From positions 155,869,169-155,933,168 of the forward strand of contig NC_080677.1 in the NCBI RefSeq assembly GCF_030445035.2: a stretch of DNA of 64,000 bases. Reading direction: 5' to 3'. A model generated the notes under the pieces. It ran no database searches. It was not told where the DNA came from and worked only from the letters and a program-made list of their open reading frames with translations. The stretch's first letter is position 1. The number at the start of each line of letters is the position of its first letter. Positions 1-10,084 of this stretch are shown here, one piece after another. A program made the translations under genes and the position numbers. Origin of the DNA: Dasypus novemcinctus. Taxonomy: Eukaryota > Chordata > Mammalia > Cingulata > Dasypodidae.

Positions 1-149
1 CGGGCCCTGCTAAATTCACATACCAGTTTGGTTTTGGATTCGAAGCACAGAATGTGAGCTAGAATTGTAACAAGGAAAAGATGGGGTTACTCACCTAGAA
101 GAATCTAAGTGATAGGCCAAACAAGGGCTTTAGCCTGTGTAGAGGAGAG

Positions 150-345
150 CCAAAGAGAAGCATGTTTATTGTCACATTATTTATAATTGTGAAAATATAA
201 GTAACAATAAAGAAATGGTTAAGTAAATTATGGTGCATCCACATAATGGATCTTGCATTAACAAAAAAAATTAGGCTATGAAGAGTTAATAAGTACACAA
301 AGGAGTTGATCCATTCTCCAGCACTATGGCTAGAGTAGTCTGAAC
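150..345 (+). repeat. L1 3'-end fragment
   Basis: The wording of this stretch (a stretch before the 3' UTR, then a phrase of the type wait-for-small-genome 'gaaatggttaagtaaatta' followed by 'tatggtgcatccacataa') matches the sense strand near the 3' end of mammalian L1. It is truncated on both sides and decayed. Bases 1-149 before it hold nothing I recognise. Confidence 0.5.
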
Positions 346-375
346 ACTGCTCAGTAAGTATTTGATGACTGAGTT

Positions 376-802
376 TTTTGTTTTTTTAAAAATTTCTCTC
401 CCCTTCCTGCGCCCCACCCACGTTGTCTGCTCTCTGTGTCCATTCGTTGGTGTTCTTCTGTGTCCGCTTACACTCTTGTCAGCGGCACCAGGAATCTCTG
501 CCTCGTTTTGTTGCGTCATCTTGCTGTGTCAGCTCTCCGTGTGTGCGGCATCCGTGTGTGTGGCATCACTCCTGGGTAGGCTGTGATTTTTTTCCTTGTG
601 GGGCAGCTCTCCTTATGGGGTGCACTCCTTGCGCATGGGGCTCCCCTATGTGGGGCACACCCTGCATGGCACAGCACTCCTTGCATGCATCAGCACTGCG
701 CGTGGGCCAGCTCACCACATGGGTCAGGAGGCCTGGGTTTGAACCCTGGACCTCCCGTGTGGTAGGCGGACACTCTTATCGGTTGAGCCAAATATGCTTC
801 CC
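376..802 (-). repeat. DAS-SINE (full length, antisense)
   Basis: On the plus strand the A-rich tail appears as a T-rich start, and the tRNA-like head lies at the right end. The flanks carry a target-site duplication: gatgactgagtt at 364-375 and gataactgagtt at 803-814 (11 of 12 match). The TSD fixes both ends of the insertion. Antisense frames through this SINE give long Cys/Leu-rich peptides that are not genes. Confidence 0.92.
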
Positions 803-814
803 GATAACTGAGTT

Positions 815-2183
815 ATCGGGAAACTGAGTGAAAAAGTATGTGTGCTAGCATCGCAAATGTCTTTTTAAAAAAATGTATCTTTTAAACAACATTCGGTGTA
901 CAACAAAAATGCAAATTTGCTAAATTTCTATTGCATCCCGTATTATTTTTATCATTACAAGGAATTACTTGTTAATTTTAAAATGCAACCAAAAAGAGGA
1001 AACGTAACTTCAATGGCTAAGTTGAGAGTATTTCAAGTATAGTGCCCGTAACAGTCCTTCAAGTGTGCACATATGCTGCTATCTTTGTTCGTATATAAAG
1101 GGCTGGGCTAATCTCTGGGTGGAAGGCAGTTATACTGACATAAACTTCCTATGTGCAGGCTGTAGTAGAGGCAGGCCCCGAGTGAGTGGGGAAATGAAAC
1201 GGGCTGGTGACACCTGCCCAAAGGGCAGGAGGAAGCTCCCCAGCTAGGGACAAAAACACCTACCAAGAGAAGTCCTGGGGAGGAAAGGGGGCTGTGGGAG
1301 GGGGGATGGAGGCGGGGACGCCGAAGGAATGGGCAGGAATCCTGAGCAGGTAGCGGGGGAGCCCTGAGAGGCAGCGGAAGACATGGGGAAAAGGAAGGTC
1401 TTACTGGGTTTAGATCCCTCCAGGTGTAAAGGCATGGGGGAAAGAGGAGGCTCAAGAGACCAAGAGGTGGTGCTGGTGGGGGGACCTAGAAAAAGGCCCC
1501 AAGAAGGGGGTGCCTGCAGCTTGGCACAGGAAGCTCAGATTTTATCTGGGGGAAAAGTCAAAGGAACAGAAAGGAAAGGTGTCAAAGGTGAACGAAGCTT
1601 GGACGCTCAAGTGCGATGACTCAGTCTACCCACGTAGCGCAAGTCAACTGAAAGTTGACCTGCCAGAGGAGCTGCCCCTCGCTGGGGACAGAACTGGAGA
1701 AACTGGGGGAGGGGGTGGGGCTGATGAGACGGTGTTGATTGTGCTATAAGAAACTGGGTGGGGTGAGTGTCACAATCTGGTTCGTTTGGTGGCAGGCTGG
1801 GGTCATTATGTGATGACAACTGGTAAGGACCTACTTGTAATAACAGTAATAAAGAAACAGGAAGTCAGAGTGAGTTTTCCTGGGGGAGCATTGCATCCAA
1901 GGTGGGAGCAAGTGTGCCCCCCATGTCCAGAGGATGAAAGGAGGGGCTGCCAGTGGGCTGCTTTAACCTGGAAGGGAAGCTCCGGGGTCCGGGAGTCTCC
2001 GCGTGGAGGGTCTAGGGAGCTCGGGCCCTGCAGCTCCATTCTCCTGGCCACTGCCCCTGCTCCTCTTGCTCCAGCCTGGCCCTGAGGGATGGGTCTGGCC
2101 TGGGCAGGCAGATCCAAGCTGGGTCCTGCCTCTGGAAGTCTGTCCTGGAGACCTGAGGACATGAAGTCAGTTATTTCTGTGTC
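815..2183. other. No recognised feature
   Basis: AT-rich to about 1050, then a purine-rich, moderately GC-rich stretch. Short open frames occur on both strands, but none resembles a known protein and there is no coding context. I see no repeat I can name here. Confidence 0.5.
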
Positions 2184-2196
2184 AAAAGCATTGAGG

Positions 2197-2608
2197 GGAA
2201 GCGGACATGGCTCCAGTGACAGGGCGTCCGCCTACCACATGGGAGGTCCAGGGTTCAAACCCAGGGCCTCCTGCCCCGTGTAGTGAGCTCACCCACGCGT
2301 GGCGCTGATGTACACAGAGAGTGCCGTGCCACGCGGGGGTGTCCCCCGCATAGGGGAGCCCCATGCGCAAGGAACGTGCCCCACATTGAGCTGCCCCACG
2401 CAAAAATAGCACAGCCTATCCAGGAGAGGCACCGCACACACGGAGAGCTGACGCAGCAAGATAACGCAACGAAAGGAGACACAGATTCCCGGTGCCACCG
2501 AGAAAACAAGCGGACACAGAAGAACAACAGCGAATGGACACAGAGAGCAGACAACGGAGGGGGGAGTGGGAGGGAGAAGTAAATAATAAAAGAAATCATT
2601 AAAAAGAA
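2197..2608 (+). repeat. DAS-SINE (full length)
   Basis: tRNA-like head with a B box of the form GGTTCAAACCC, body, and an A-rich tail ending near 2608. TSD aaaagcattgagg (2184-2196) and aaaagcactgagg (2609-2621), 12 of 13 identical. Confidence 0.93.
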
Positions 2609-2621
2609 AAAAGCACTGAGG

Positions 2622-3299
2622 AGCAACCGAGGGAGCTGAGCAGCCTCCTTTCTCTCCTGCCATAGGGGCCACTGGTCATCAACGAGGGGGAGGGGACAAG
2701 AGGAGCCAACAGTGGGAGTGGGTGAGTCCCGTACCCACTGGCTGCAGGTCTCCTCAGGCCCAGCTGCATTCCTACCCTCCCACTGTTAAAAACGGGCTTG
2801 GGTCCTCAGCTCCTGGCTGCCCCTTTTGGGTTGTGCTAGCTGGAGCTGGGATCCCACCTCTTACTGTTGAGTCCGTCTCCACCGGCTAATGTCACCACAA
2901 TGTGGGCAACTGCCACAGAGAATCCGGCTGGCCATGGACGAGGGGCACGAGCCCCACAGCAGACACCAACCAGTAAGGGTCTGGAGGGTTAGGCCCAGAA
3001 GCTCTGCTCTGGCCGTGGGAATGTTCTGGTGGAATGTTCTGGTGTTTTTGCTGTAGGCACCAGTGGGAGAATCAGGTTAAACTGAAAAGTGGGGCAGGTG
3101 GTGGAGGGGAGCAGGAGGGGGAGGCAGGGTGCAGAGACTGCTGCTCTCCGAGGGGAAACTCCAGGGACTGTGAGTTGGAGGAGTGTGGCGGGAGACCCGG
3201 GACGAGCACCCGTTGAGGGGCCTGTCATCTAGAGGAGGCCTTTAGCTGGGCTAGGGGATGGTCAGAGGCCTGCACGACACGTCACTCAAGAGAAAATCC
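2622..3299. other. No recognised feature
   Basis: Moderately GC-rich unique-looking sequence with purine-rich runs around 3090-3130. No gene, RNA or repeat that I can support. Confidence 0.5.
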
Positions 3300-3301
3300 A
3301 G

Positions 3302-3393
3302 GATGCAGGTGTGGCTCAGTGGTTGAGAACGTGCTTCCTATGTAGGGGGTTCTGGGTTCAATCCCCGGTACCTTCTAAAAGAAAAAGGAAAAA
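3302..3393 (+). repeat. Short tRNA-Ala-like SINE (DAS-related)
   Basis: This is only a tRNA-like unit followed by an A-rich tail. The A box is TGGCTCAGTGG and the B box GGTTCAATCCC. The middle reads like a tRNA-Ala anticodon region (tgcttcctatgta). It lacks the long body of the roughly 400 bp DAS-SINEs, so it is a short subfamily. A TSD is not clear. It is not a functional tRNA gene because the acceptor stem does not close. Confidence 0.75.
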
Positions 3394-5204
3394 TCTGAGC
3401 GTGCTCAGGCACAGCCCTTCAAACCTGCAGGAGCGAGACAGAATAGCATCTGCTGCAAGAAAAGTGGGTGGAATTTGAGTGGCTAAGCAGGTCACACGTC
3501 TGCCAAGAGTGGGATGACCGTATGTCCCTGTTTGCCAGAGACAACCCTGTGGGATAAGGATTAATAGCGCTCTCTTCCACCTCAAAAGTTAACCCAGTTA
3601 GAATGATAAGCCGTGTGGCTGCCTTCGTGAACAGCAAGCTTGACGTGGGGACACATGGAGGGAGGGCTGGGGTTTGAGGTCCAGCTTGGATATGGAATTG
3701 TAACTTCTGCCCAAAGGAATGCAGGCAAGCCTGGAGAACTGGAGAGGAGGGGAAGGTGGAGAGAGGCGGCTCTGGAAGAAATAGGGAGAAAAAGGAGCTG
3801 CTTCCAGGGGTAGGAGAAAAGAGGAAGCTATCAGGGATAAACAGACTGGCATGGAACAAAATCAGCTGCCAGGGGACAACTGCTGGAAGAGGACAGGACA
3901 GGTGGCCCTGTGCTGAGGTCTGGTGAGCGCAGAAGCACAAGGACACATGATCCTGGGCTGAGTGGGGACCTTAGAAGGTGACCTTGGGGGACGACCTTAG
4001 AGGACGCCAAAGAGTCACAGTGATGAGGAAGTCAGCCCATGTCACAGAGACAGGACCAGTCCGGGCAGAATCCAGGCCTGAGTCATTTGCTCCAGGCCAC
4101 AGAGACAGCGTGCATCACGCTGGAGCTGGTGACAAACAAGTTCAGGCCAATCAGGTCTGGGCTGAGGAGGCAAGACTTGCACTCAGTGCCCACACCAGGG
4201 CATCCTCCCACCAAGCTGTTGCTTGGGGGTTCTAAGGATTCCTGCTTTTCACCCTGAGAAATGAAAAGTCGCTGGTCAGCCTGACTCAGAGATAGACATC
4301 ACTCCTAAAAATATGATCCTCTTTGATGGACCCCTTCAGATGGGCAGACAAGGGGCACGAGAGGCTGGCAGAGTCTACACAGCTAGGAAACGGCCAATCC
4401 AGACTTGGAATTATACAGCCTGGTGCACTGGATCGTACTCACATTTACCAAGGAGTATCCTGGGAGCACTCTAGATTCACGAGATGTTACCAAGAAGCTC
4501 CTCCTTTGGGACGCTCACCCTGCACGTTGGTGTAGCAAGGAGCTTGAGAAATCGTGTAGTGAGAACTCAGTCTAAGCCAGGATTTTCTGAGTTTTCCATG
4601 TAACACACAATTTCATTGAGATACCCTAAGGACACACTTTGGAAATGAGACCCAGCAGCCCTTGGCTGTTTGGAACAGGCCCATTTCCCTGGGGCCGAGG
4701 GCACCTCCTTGGTGCCGGGAGCCTGTGGGTCTGAGTGGGTGGCCTGATGAAGGTCTCGAAAACCCCACGCTTGGCTTAGGTGGTCCTTGCGCTGCGCCTT
4801 CTCCGTTTGTCTCCCGGGACCCCTCTCCACCCTTGCCCCCTCCTGGGCCCGCGAGCTGACCTGTATGCACTGACGGGTGCAGGCTCCCCTGCCACCCCTC
4901 CCCGGGCCCTTCCTTGGTTCCCTCCCTCAAGCCAAGGTCCTGGTGCTGCCACTTGGCCCTTCCCTCAGGCTCTCTGGGATCTGGGGTCCCTCCCTCCCTG
5001 CTGCCCCTCCAGGCCTGGGCGTGGGCTGTGCCCGGCACGCCACCTTACTGGTCCCAGCACTCCGGGGCCTGCCCACACTCTCCCCAACCCTTTGTAAGTC
5101 CCCCCTTTTTTGAGCTCTCCTCAAACCACCCACTCTGACACCACTTCCCGCTGGGACCTGGCTGACACAGTCCTTTTCTGCACAGAAGCCTCTGGATTCA
5201 TTCA
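3394..5204. other. No recognised feature; one possible MIR scrap
   Basis: Mostly unique-looking sequence, becoming GC-rich at 4780-5090. A weak antisense MIR-like stretch may lie near 4030-4110. Overlapping open frames at 4613-5208 on both strands come from GC richness and show no recognisable domain. Confidence 0.4.
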
Positions 5205-5560
5205 GCAAATACTCAGGGAGTGTCGGCGGCTTGTCAGGTGCTGAACTAGTGCAAGGGTAGCCTGCAGAACAGGACAGCTCCCTGGGAAGGCAGCTTCCAG
5301 TCTAGGGACCGAGGCGGGAAACAGATCCTGTGACCAAGCAGAGAAACGGCAGGGGGCCCTGACTGCGGCACTGTCCTGCAGACAAGGGGTGAGGGAGGGC
5401 CTCCCTGAAGAGCGGACCTTTAAACTGGCCCCTACGATGCAAAGGGGGAAAGCCAAGAGAAGAATTTTCCAGGCAGAGGAAATGTGACGCCCTGCGGTGG
5501 CAAAGGGCTCGGCGGTCGAAGACGAAGAATCTGCGGAGGCCAGTGCAGCCAGGTGGGAGA
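5205..5560 (+). repeat. Ancient mammalian interspersed repeat
   Basis: The order of motifs (tcattcagcaaatactcagg, then a 'lost-fold' cassette with gggcctccctgaagagc, then ttccaggcagaggaaatgt) follows a widespread old mammalian repeat whose head reads 'caacaaatatttattgagc'. The same family occurs at 61960-62325 and, as a short head only, at 53524-53615. I cannot assign the exact family name. Confidence 0.6.
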
Positions 5561-5842
5561 AGCAGGAGGGAGGGGGTGGGCAGGGGGCGGGAGGAGCAGG
5601 AGGGAGGGGGTGGGCAGGGGGTGGGAGGAGCAGGAGGGAGGGGGAGAGCTGGGGTCGGGAGGAGCAGGAGGGAGGGGGTGGGCAGGGGGTGGGCAGGGGG
5701 CGGGAGGAGCAGGAGGGAGGGGGTGGGCAGGGGGTGGGCAGGGGACGGGAGGAGCAGGAGGGAGGGGGTGAGCTGGGGTCGGGAGGAGCAGGAGGGAGGG
5801 GGTGGGCAGGAGGAGCAGGAGGGAGGGGGAGAGCTGGGGCGG
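5561..5842. repeat. G-rich minisatellite (about eight 27-45 bp units)
   Basis: Each unit starts with agcaggagggaggggg. Unit starts fall at 5561, 5595, 5629, 5663, 5708, 5753, 5787 and 5814. Most units are 34 bp; two carry an extra 11 bp cagggggtggg copy and one is shortened to 27 bp. The G strand is plus, with many runs of three to five G, so quadruplex formation is possible. The array lies inside the ancient repeat. It creates a long minus-strand frame (5302-6225) of low-complexity Pro/Ser/Leu sequence that is not a gene. Confidence 0.93.
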
Positions 5843-6345
5843 CCGGCTGCGGGAAGAGCTTTGGATGTGCTCAACTGCATCCCCTGCCGCCTCCTAAATC
5901 TGCGCCTCCAGCCTCGACTCCCCTCCCGAGCGCAGTTGCCCCCCCACCCCGGGATGCGCCTCGTGAGCCTTCCTTCTGTCCCCCAGGCCTGCGCTTCACT
6001 CCTCCCCACGGGCCCCTGAAACGCTGCGACCCTTTCTAGCCCCTTCCACCCGCTCCCCGAACCCCAGGCAGGCCTGAGCGCGCCCAGCGTGTGGCGCTCC
6101 CGTTGGCGACCCCGCTCTCCCTGCTCGCCCGCGGGGTCCTGGCCTCCCCGGCCAGCCTGGGCCCTCGGAGCCCGTGGCTCCGCCGCTTGGACGGGGCCTG
6201 CTCTTCTCGGGCCCGTCGCCGCCACTCAGCAGTCCTTTGAGCGGCCAGCGCGGTTCTCGCTGTCTCTTGCCTCGGCACCCTGACCGAGTCGAGGGTCTCC
6301 CCGGGAGCCTTCCGTCTTCCAGCCCGCTGCGGGAACGCCGGTCCT
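5843..6345. promoter_or_regulatory. CpG-rich block (candidate CpG island)
   Basis: CpG dinucleotides are dense here (for example around 5920-5960, 6075-6135 and 6180-6310) compared with the CpG-poor surroundings. This is what an unmethylated island or a recently GC-converted stretch looks like. I find no initiator, exon or splice site that I could trust, so a promoter role is only possible. Confidence 0.45.
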
Positions 6346-7030
6346 TGAGGAAGGGAGGGCAGCTGCCACGACGGGTTCTCTGACCCCTGCCGTCTTCCGT
6401 CCCTTAAGCACACGCTGGGTTTGCCCCTCCGCTGCCCCTCAGGAAGGCCTTTCTGCTCCAGCCCCCCCATACTGCCGGCAGCGCAGGAGCATAATGTGTG
6501 CTCAGTGCCTTGGTGACTAAGCGGCTAAGAAAATCAAGGAAGAACTGGAAACCAGGGTGGGGTCTCCCTGAAAAGGAGAGAAGCAGAAAGAAATGAAGCA
6601 AAGATGAAGGAAAAGAGAACCCAAGGAAGTGATGGAAGAACGAGAAGGGAACTGAGATGGGCCGTGTGTGTCCAGGGAAAGCAGGAGGTGCAGGCTGCAG
6701 CTCGGGAAGCAGGCTGGGGAAAAGAAGGCACATTCAGTTTACCGTGTGATGGGAGTTCACATGAAATCAGTCAGTGAGGTCGGGTTTTGTTTGGTGGGAT
6801 TTGTGAAGAGGGCTTGTTCAGTCAACATATCTTTAAAAAGCAAAAAAAAAAAAGACAAACTGCTATGTAAAATTGAGGTGCTATGACCATATTGTATTAA
6901 ATAATCAGCTGTGTGCTGGTAGAGCACTGAGAAATGGAATGGCTCAGCAGTAATTGCAGTAGTAAATAAATAAGGAAGTAAGCTCTTTTAAAGCCTTCTC
7001 TAATATGAGTATTTTTAACCACTGTTCTTT
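6346..7030. other. No recognised feature
   Basis: Unique-looking sequence, purine-rich at 6535-6730 and AT-rich after 6830. Nothing I can name. Confidence 0.5.
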
Positions 7031-7034
7031 GTGT

Positions 7035-7452
7035 TTTTTTTTAAAGATTTATTTTTTGTTTATTCCTCTCCCCTTTCCCCGCTCCCAGTTGTCTGTTCTC
7101 TGTGTCCATTCGCTGTGTGCTCTTCTCTGACCGCTTCTATCCTTATCAGTGGCACCGGGAATGTGTGTCTCTTTTTGTTGTGTCATCTTGCTGCATCAGC
7201 TCTCCATGTGTGCCGTGCCACTCCTGGGCAGGCTGCACTTTTTTCACCCTGGGTGGCTCTCCTTGCGGGGCGCACTCCTTGCGTGTGGGGCTCTCCTAGG
7301 CGGGGGACACCCCTGTGTGGCACGGCACTCCTTGTGCGCATCAGCACTGCGCATGGGCCAGCTCCACACAGGTCAGGAGGCCCTGGGTTTGAACGCTGGA
7401 CCTCCCATGTGGTAGGTGGACGCTCTATCCATTGAGCCAAATCTGCTTTCCT
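7035..7452 (-). repeat. DAS-SINE (antisense)
   Basis: T-rich start (antisense A tail), antisense body, and antisense tRNA-like head ending in a gagccaaatctgc motif near 7450. A possible TSD is imperfect (aaccactgtt at 7017-7026, aacctcactgtt at 7453-7464), so the ends are less certain than for the other copies. Confidence 0.9.
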
Positions 7453-7464
7453 AACCTCACTGTT

Positions 7465-9261
7465 TTACTGACTTCCTTTAACTAACTCCAACCTCCAGGA
7501 ATACTGCGACCTGAGATCAGCTTAAGGTCACATTGAGCAGCTCCATGAGTCTTAATATCCAGACGAGAGTTCCTTTTTGAAGACCAATGGCTTATGAACT
7601 TTATTTGCAATTTTTGGGCATATCAGACGTGAAACCTACATGTTTAGGGGATGTAGTTATATGGGGAAAACACGCTTATTTATTGAACACTTCCTAAGTG
7701 ACAGACCCCATGGGAGATGCCATAAAAGCACGCGCGCGTGTGTGTGTGTTGATTCACTCTCCTTCCTTCGTCACAGTCTGTTCAGATCTAGACCATCTCT
7801 GGAAGCTGCTTTACTGAGTCAGGAAAGCAAACCCATGACCTCAGATGTTTTCTTGTGGAAACGCACTCCCAGGCCAGTGTGCCATGTCGGGAAATGCTTT
7901 CTCCTGTTGAGCCACAGCTCCCCACGCCCTTCTCTGGCCCCTTCTGACTCTTCCTGCAGCTTGTACTATGTAGTAATAAAGGTATTCTTAGTGCAGTCCC
8001 AGGGAGTGAATGTGGTATTTCCCAAGAGCGTTTATAATTTGAATGAAAATTAGAGAGAGAACAATGCCCCACTAAAGACCGTGGGGCACTCTCAGGCTTT
8101 GGGAGAGCAGGTTCTCTAGGGAGAATGGGAGGACGGTTGTCCTTCCCAAGCCCCTCAAAGCAAACTGCGTGGGTGACCGTAGGCCCCTCCAGTTGGCGGG
8201 GTTGGCCCAGGGTGAAGGAGGTTGTGGTGTAGACTTTGTGCACTGCAGCCCTTCCCCAGCCCTGACATGGTCCATCCAAAGCAGGGGCCAGGTCAGTGCT
8301 GGGCCTGCACTCTCCCTCTTCCTCACTGGCCTGGGATGCAGCATTTCCCTCCAGGATAAACTAGTGAGCGGAGGTGAGCCTTGGGAAAGGGTTGATTGAT
8401 GGGCCAAGGTACAAGACAGGGTCCCTGACACGGCTGAGCTCTGGGAGCCAGGCCAGCAGAGGGTGCGCGGTGGCTTGGGGAGATTGCTTTGTGTTCATGA
8501 AGGCTGAAAGTTGCAAGCCAGGAGGAGATGAGCTTCTGGATTTATATCAAATTTTGTTCAAAACAGGTTTTACTGCTTGAAAGGATACCATTCCAAGTGG
8601 AGAGAGGAAAGAGTGAGAGCAGCGCTCTGGTGGACTGATGTCAGCCACTTGCCAGCCCACAAGAGGGTTCCGGCCACAGGGCACCCCAGGGTGCCCGAGG
8701 AGGGGGTGTCGGGGAATCACAGTACCGTGCAGTTCTGCCTGCAGGTCAGGGGTAGAAATGTCCCCGGGCTGCACTGACCACCGTTTGCCTGTTTGAATGG
8801 GCTCCGGGCGCCTTGCCCTAACCACTTCCTTCCGCGCCTTTGCTTACTTTCCCTGCCAATCTAGAAATGCTAGATCTTAACAGCTAAAGGCTTTGGAGAA
8901 ATGAGGTAGCCTAATCGAAAACACAGTGCTAATTCGAAACCAGTGTGCCCTACTTAGCATCGTTTTCTTATTTTTTTGGTCTTGTGGCTACAAAATCCTG
9001 AGCCATGAATTGAGAAGAGTTTTGTCCTGCGCTATAATGCTACATGGCTCACTGAATTTCAAGGCAGGAAGAGAGCCTTGAGACCACTGAGTCGAGGCCT
9101 CTTTATTCGGAGCTGGGGAGGCAGTCCCCAGGATTGGTGATCTGATGGGCTGCCAGATGCAGAGCTGTCCTGAGTCACAACCAGAGCAAGAGCCTATGAG
9201 CCTCTGGCTGCTGGCCCAGTGCTGCTTCTGCCGCCAGGCGGACCATCCAACACCAAATACC
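7465..9261. other. No recognised feature
   Basis: Unique-looking sequence with a short alternating CG/GT purine-pyrimidine run at 7728-7750. No reading frame here resembles a known protein. Frames on both strands at 7640-8430 are interrupted by no obvious splice structure and have no database-like motif I recognise. Confidence 0.45.
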
Positions 9262-9330
9262 TCTGATTGTACACTTTGGATGGATGTAAATATGAACCAA
9301 TAAAATTGAGTTATTGAAAAAATTACATTT
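9262..9330 (+). repeat. L1 3'-terminal scrap
   Basis: The phrase tgattgtacactttggatgg followed by aataaaattgag and an A-rich end looks like the extreme 3' end of an L1. A similar end occurs at 23864-23890. Confidence 0.45.
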
Positions 9331-9727
9331 AATTAAATTTAAGAAAGAAAGTAGAGAAAAGTCTCTTATAGTTTAGAGGGAAGATGAGGATGAATGATAA
9401 ATACTTGTCAAAGTTAAATATAAGAAGTTTAAGATGGATGTGGTAAGTAATAGGGAAACCATGATGCTTTCAAGCTGGTAGATGTATCTTCCAAATGCAA
9501 CAGAATGCTTCAATGGAAGCCCGTTTCATCAGACGATATAAATTCCAATGGGGCAAACACTATCATCCAAGAGGTTCCTACGTAGTACTTTGGGGGTCTG
9601 AACAGCATTTGCCCTGGTACCTACCACTGTCTAGGACCCTCTGATGTTCAATGCAGGCTTTGCAAACACTCTGGATGGATTTGGATGAATGAGGCAATAG
9701 GGAGGCAATGCTGTGTCGAGGAAAGAG

Positions 9728-9925
9728 TCACAAATCTTGAAATTGGAAAATCTGATTTAGAACTTACTACAGTATGGACTTAAACTTCCTGACTCTCAGA
9801 ATCCTCACCTGTAAAGTGGGGTTAAGGAAATTCACCCCGTGGCTATAAGGATACAATGGGGTAACGCATGTCAAGTAACTGGGATCTAGTAAAAGTCAAT
9901 GCAAGATAATTCTCCATCCTTGGAA
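9728..9925 (+). repeat. MIR SINE (sense)
   Basis: The order 'agtcacaaatcttgaaattgg', 'cctcacctgtaaagtgggg', 'ggctataaggatacaatggg' and 'agtaaaagtcaatgc' follows the MIR core and 3' region in sense orientation. Decayed, as expected for this old tRNA-derived family. Confidence 0.65.
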
Positions 9926-10084
9926 CTTCTTAAGGTGTAGAAGAAGTTAGAGGAGAGATAAAAAGGAAAAGGCAACTAAAAACATTCTTATCTGGAGTGA
10001 AAGCTAGCTAAGAAAAGATTGAAAATAGAAATAAGCAGAAATAGGGTACATGGAAGGAAGAACAAGGTTTTAAAGGTAATTTGT

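Noticed and set aside
5302-6225. Long minus-strand open frame (307 codons), the longest in the window
   Set aside because: It runs through the G-rich minisatellite and the ancient repeat; the middle is low-complexity Pro/Ser/Leu from the 34-bp units. No domain, no coding context.
7728-7750. Z-DNA-prone CG/GT run as a functional element
   Set aside because: Too short and with no context to suggest a role.
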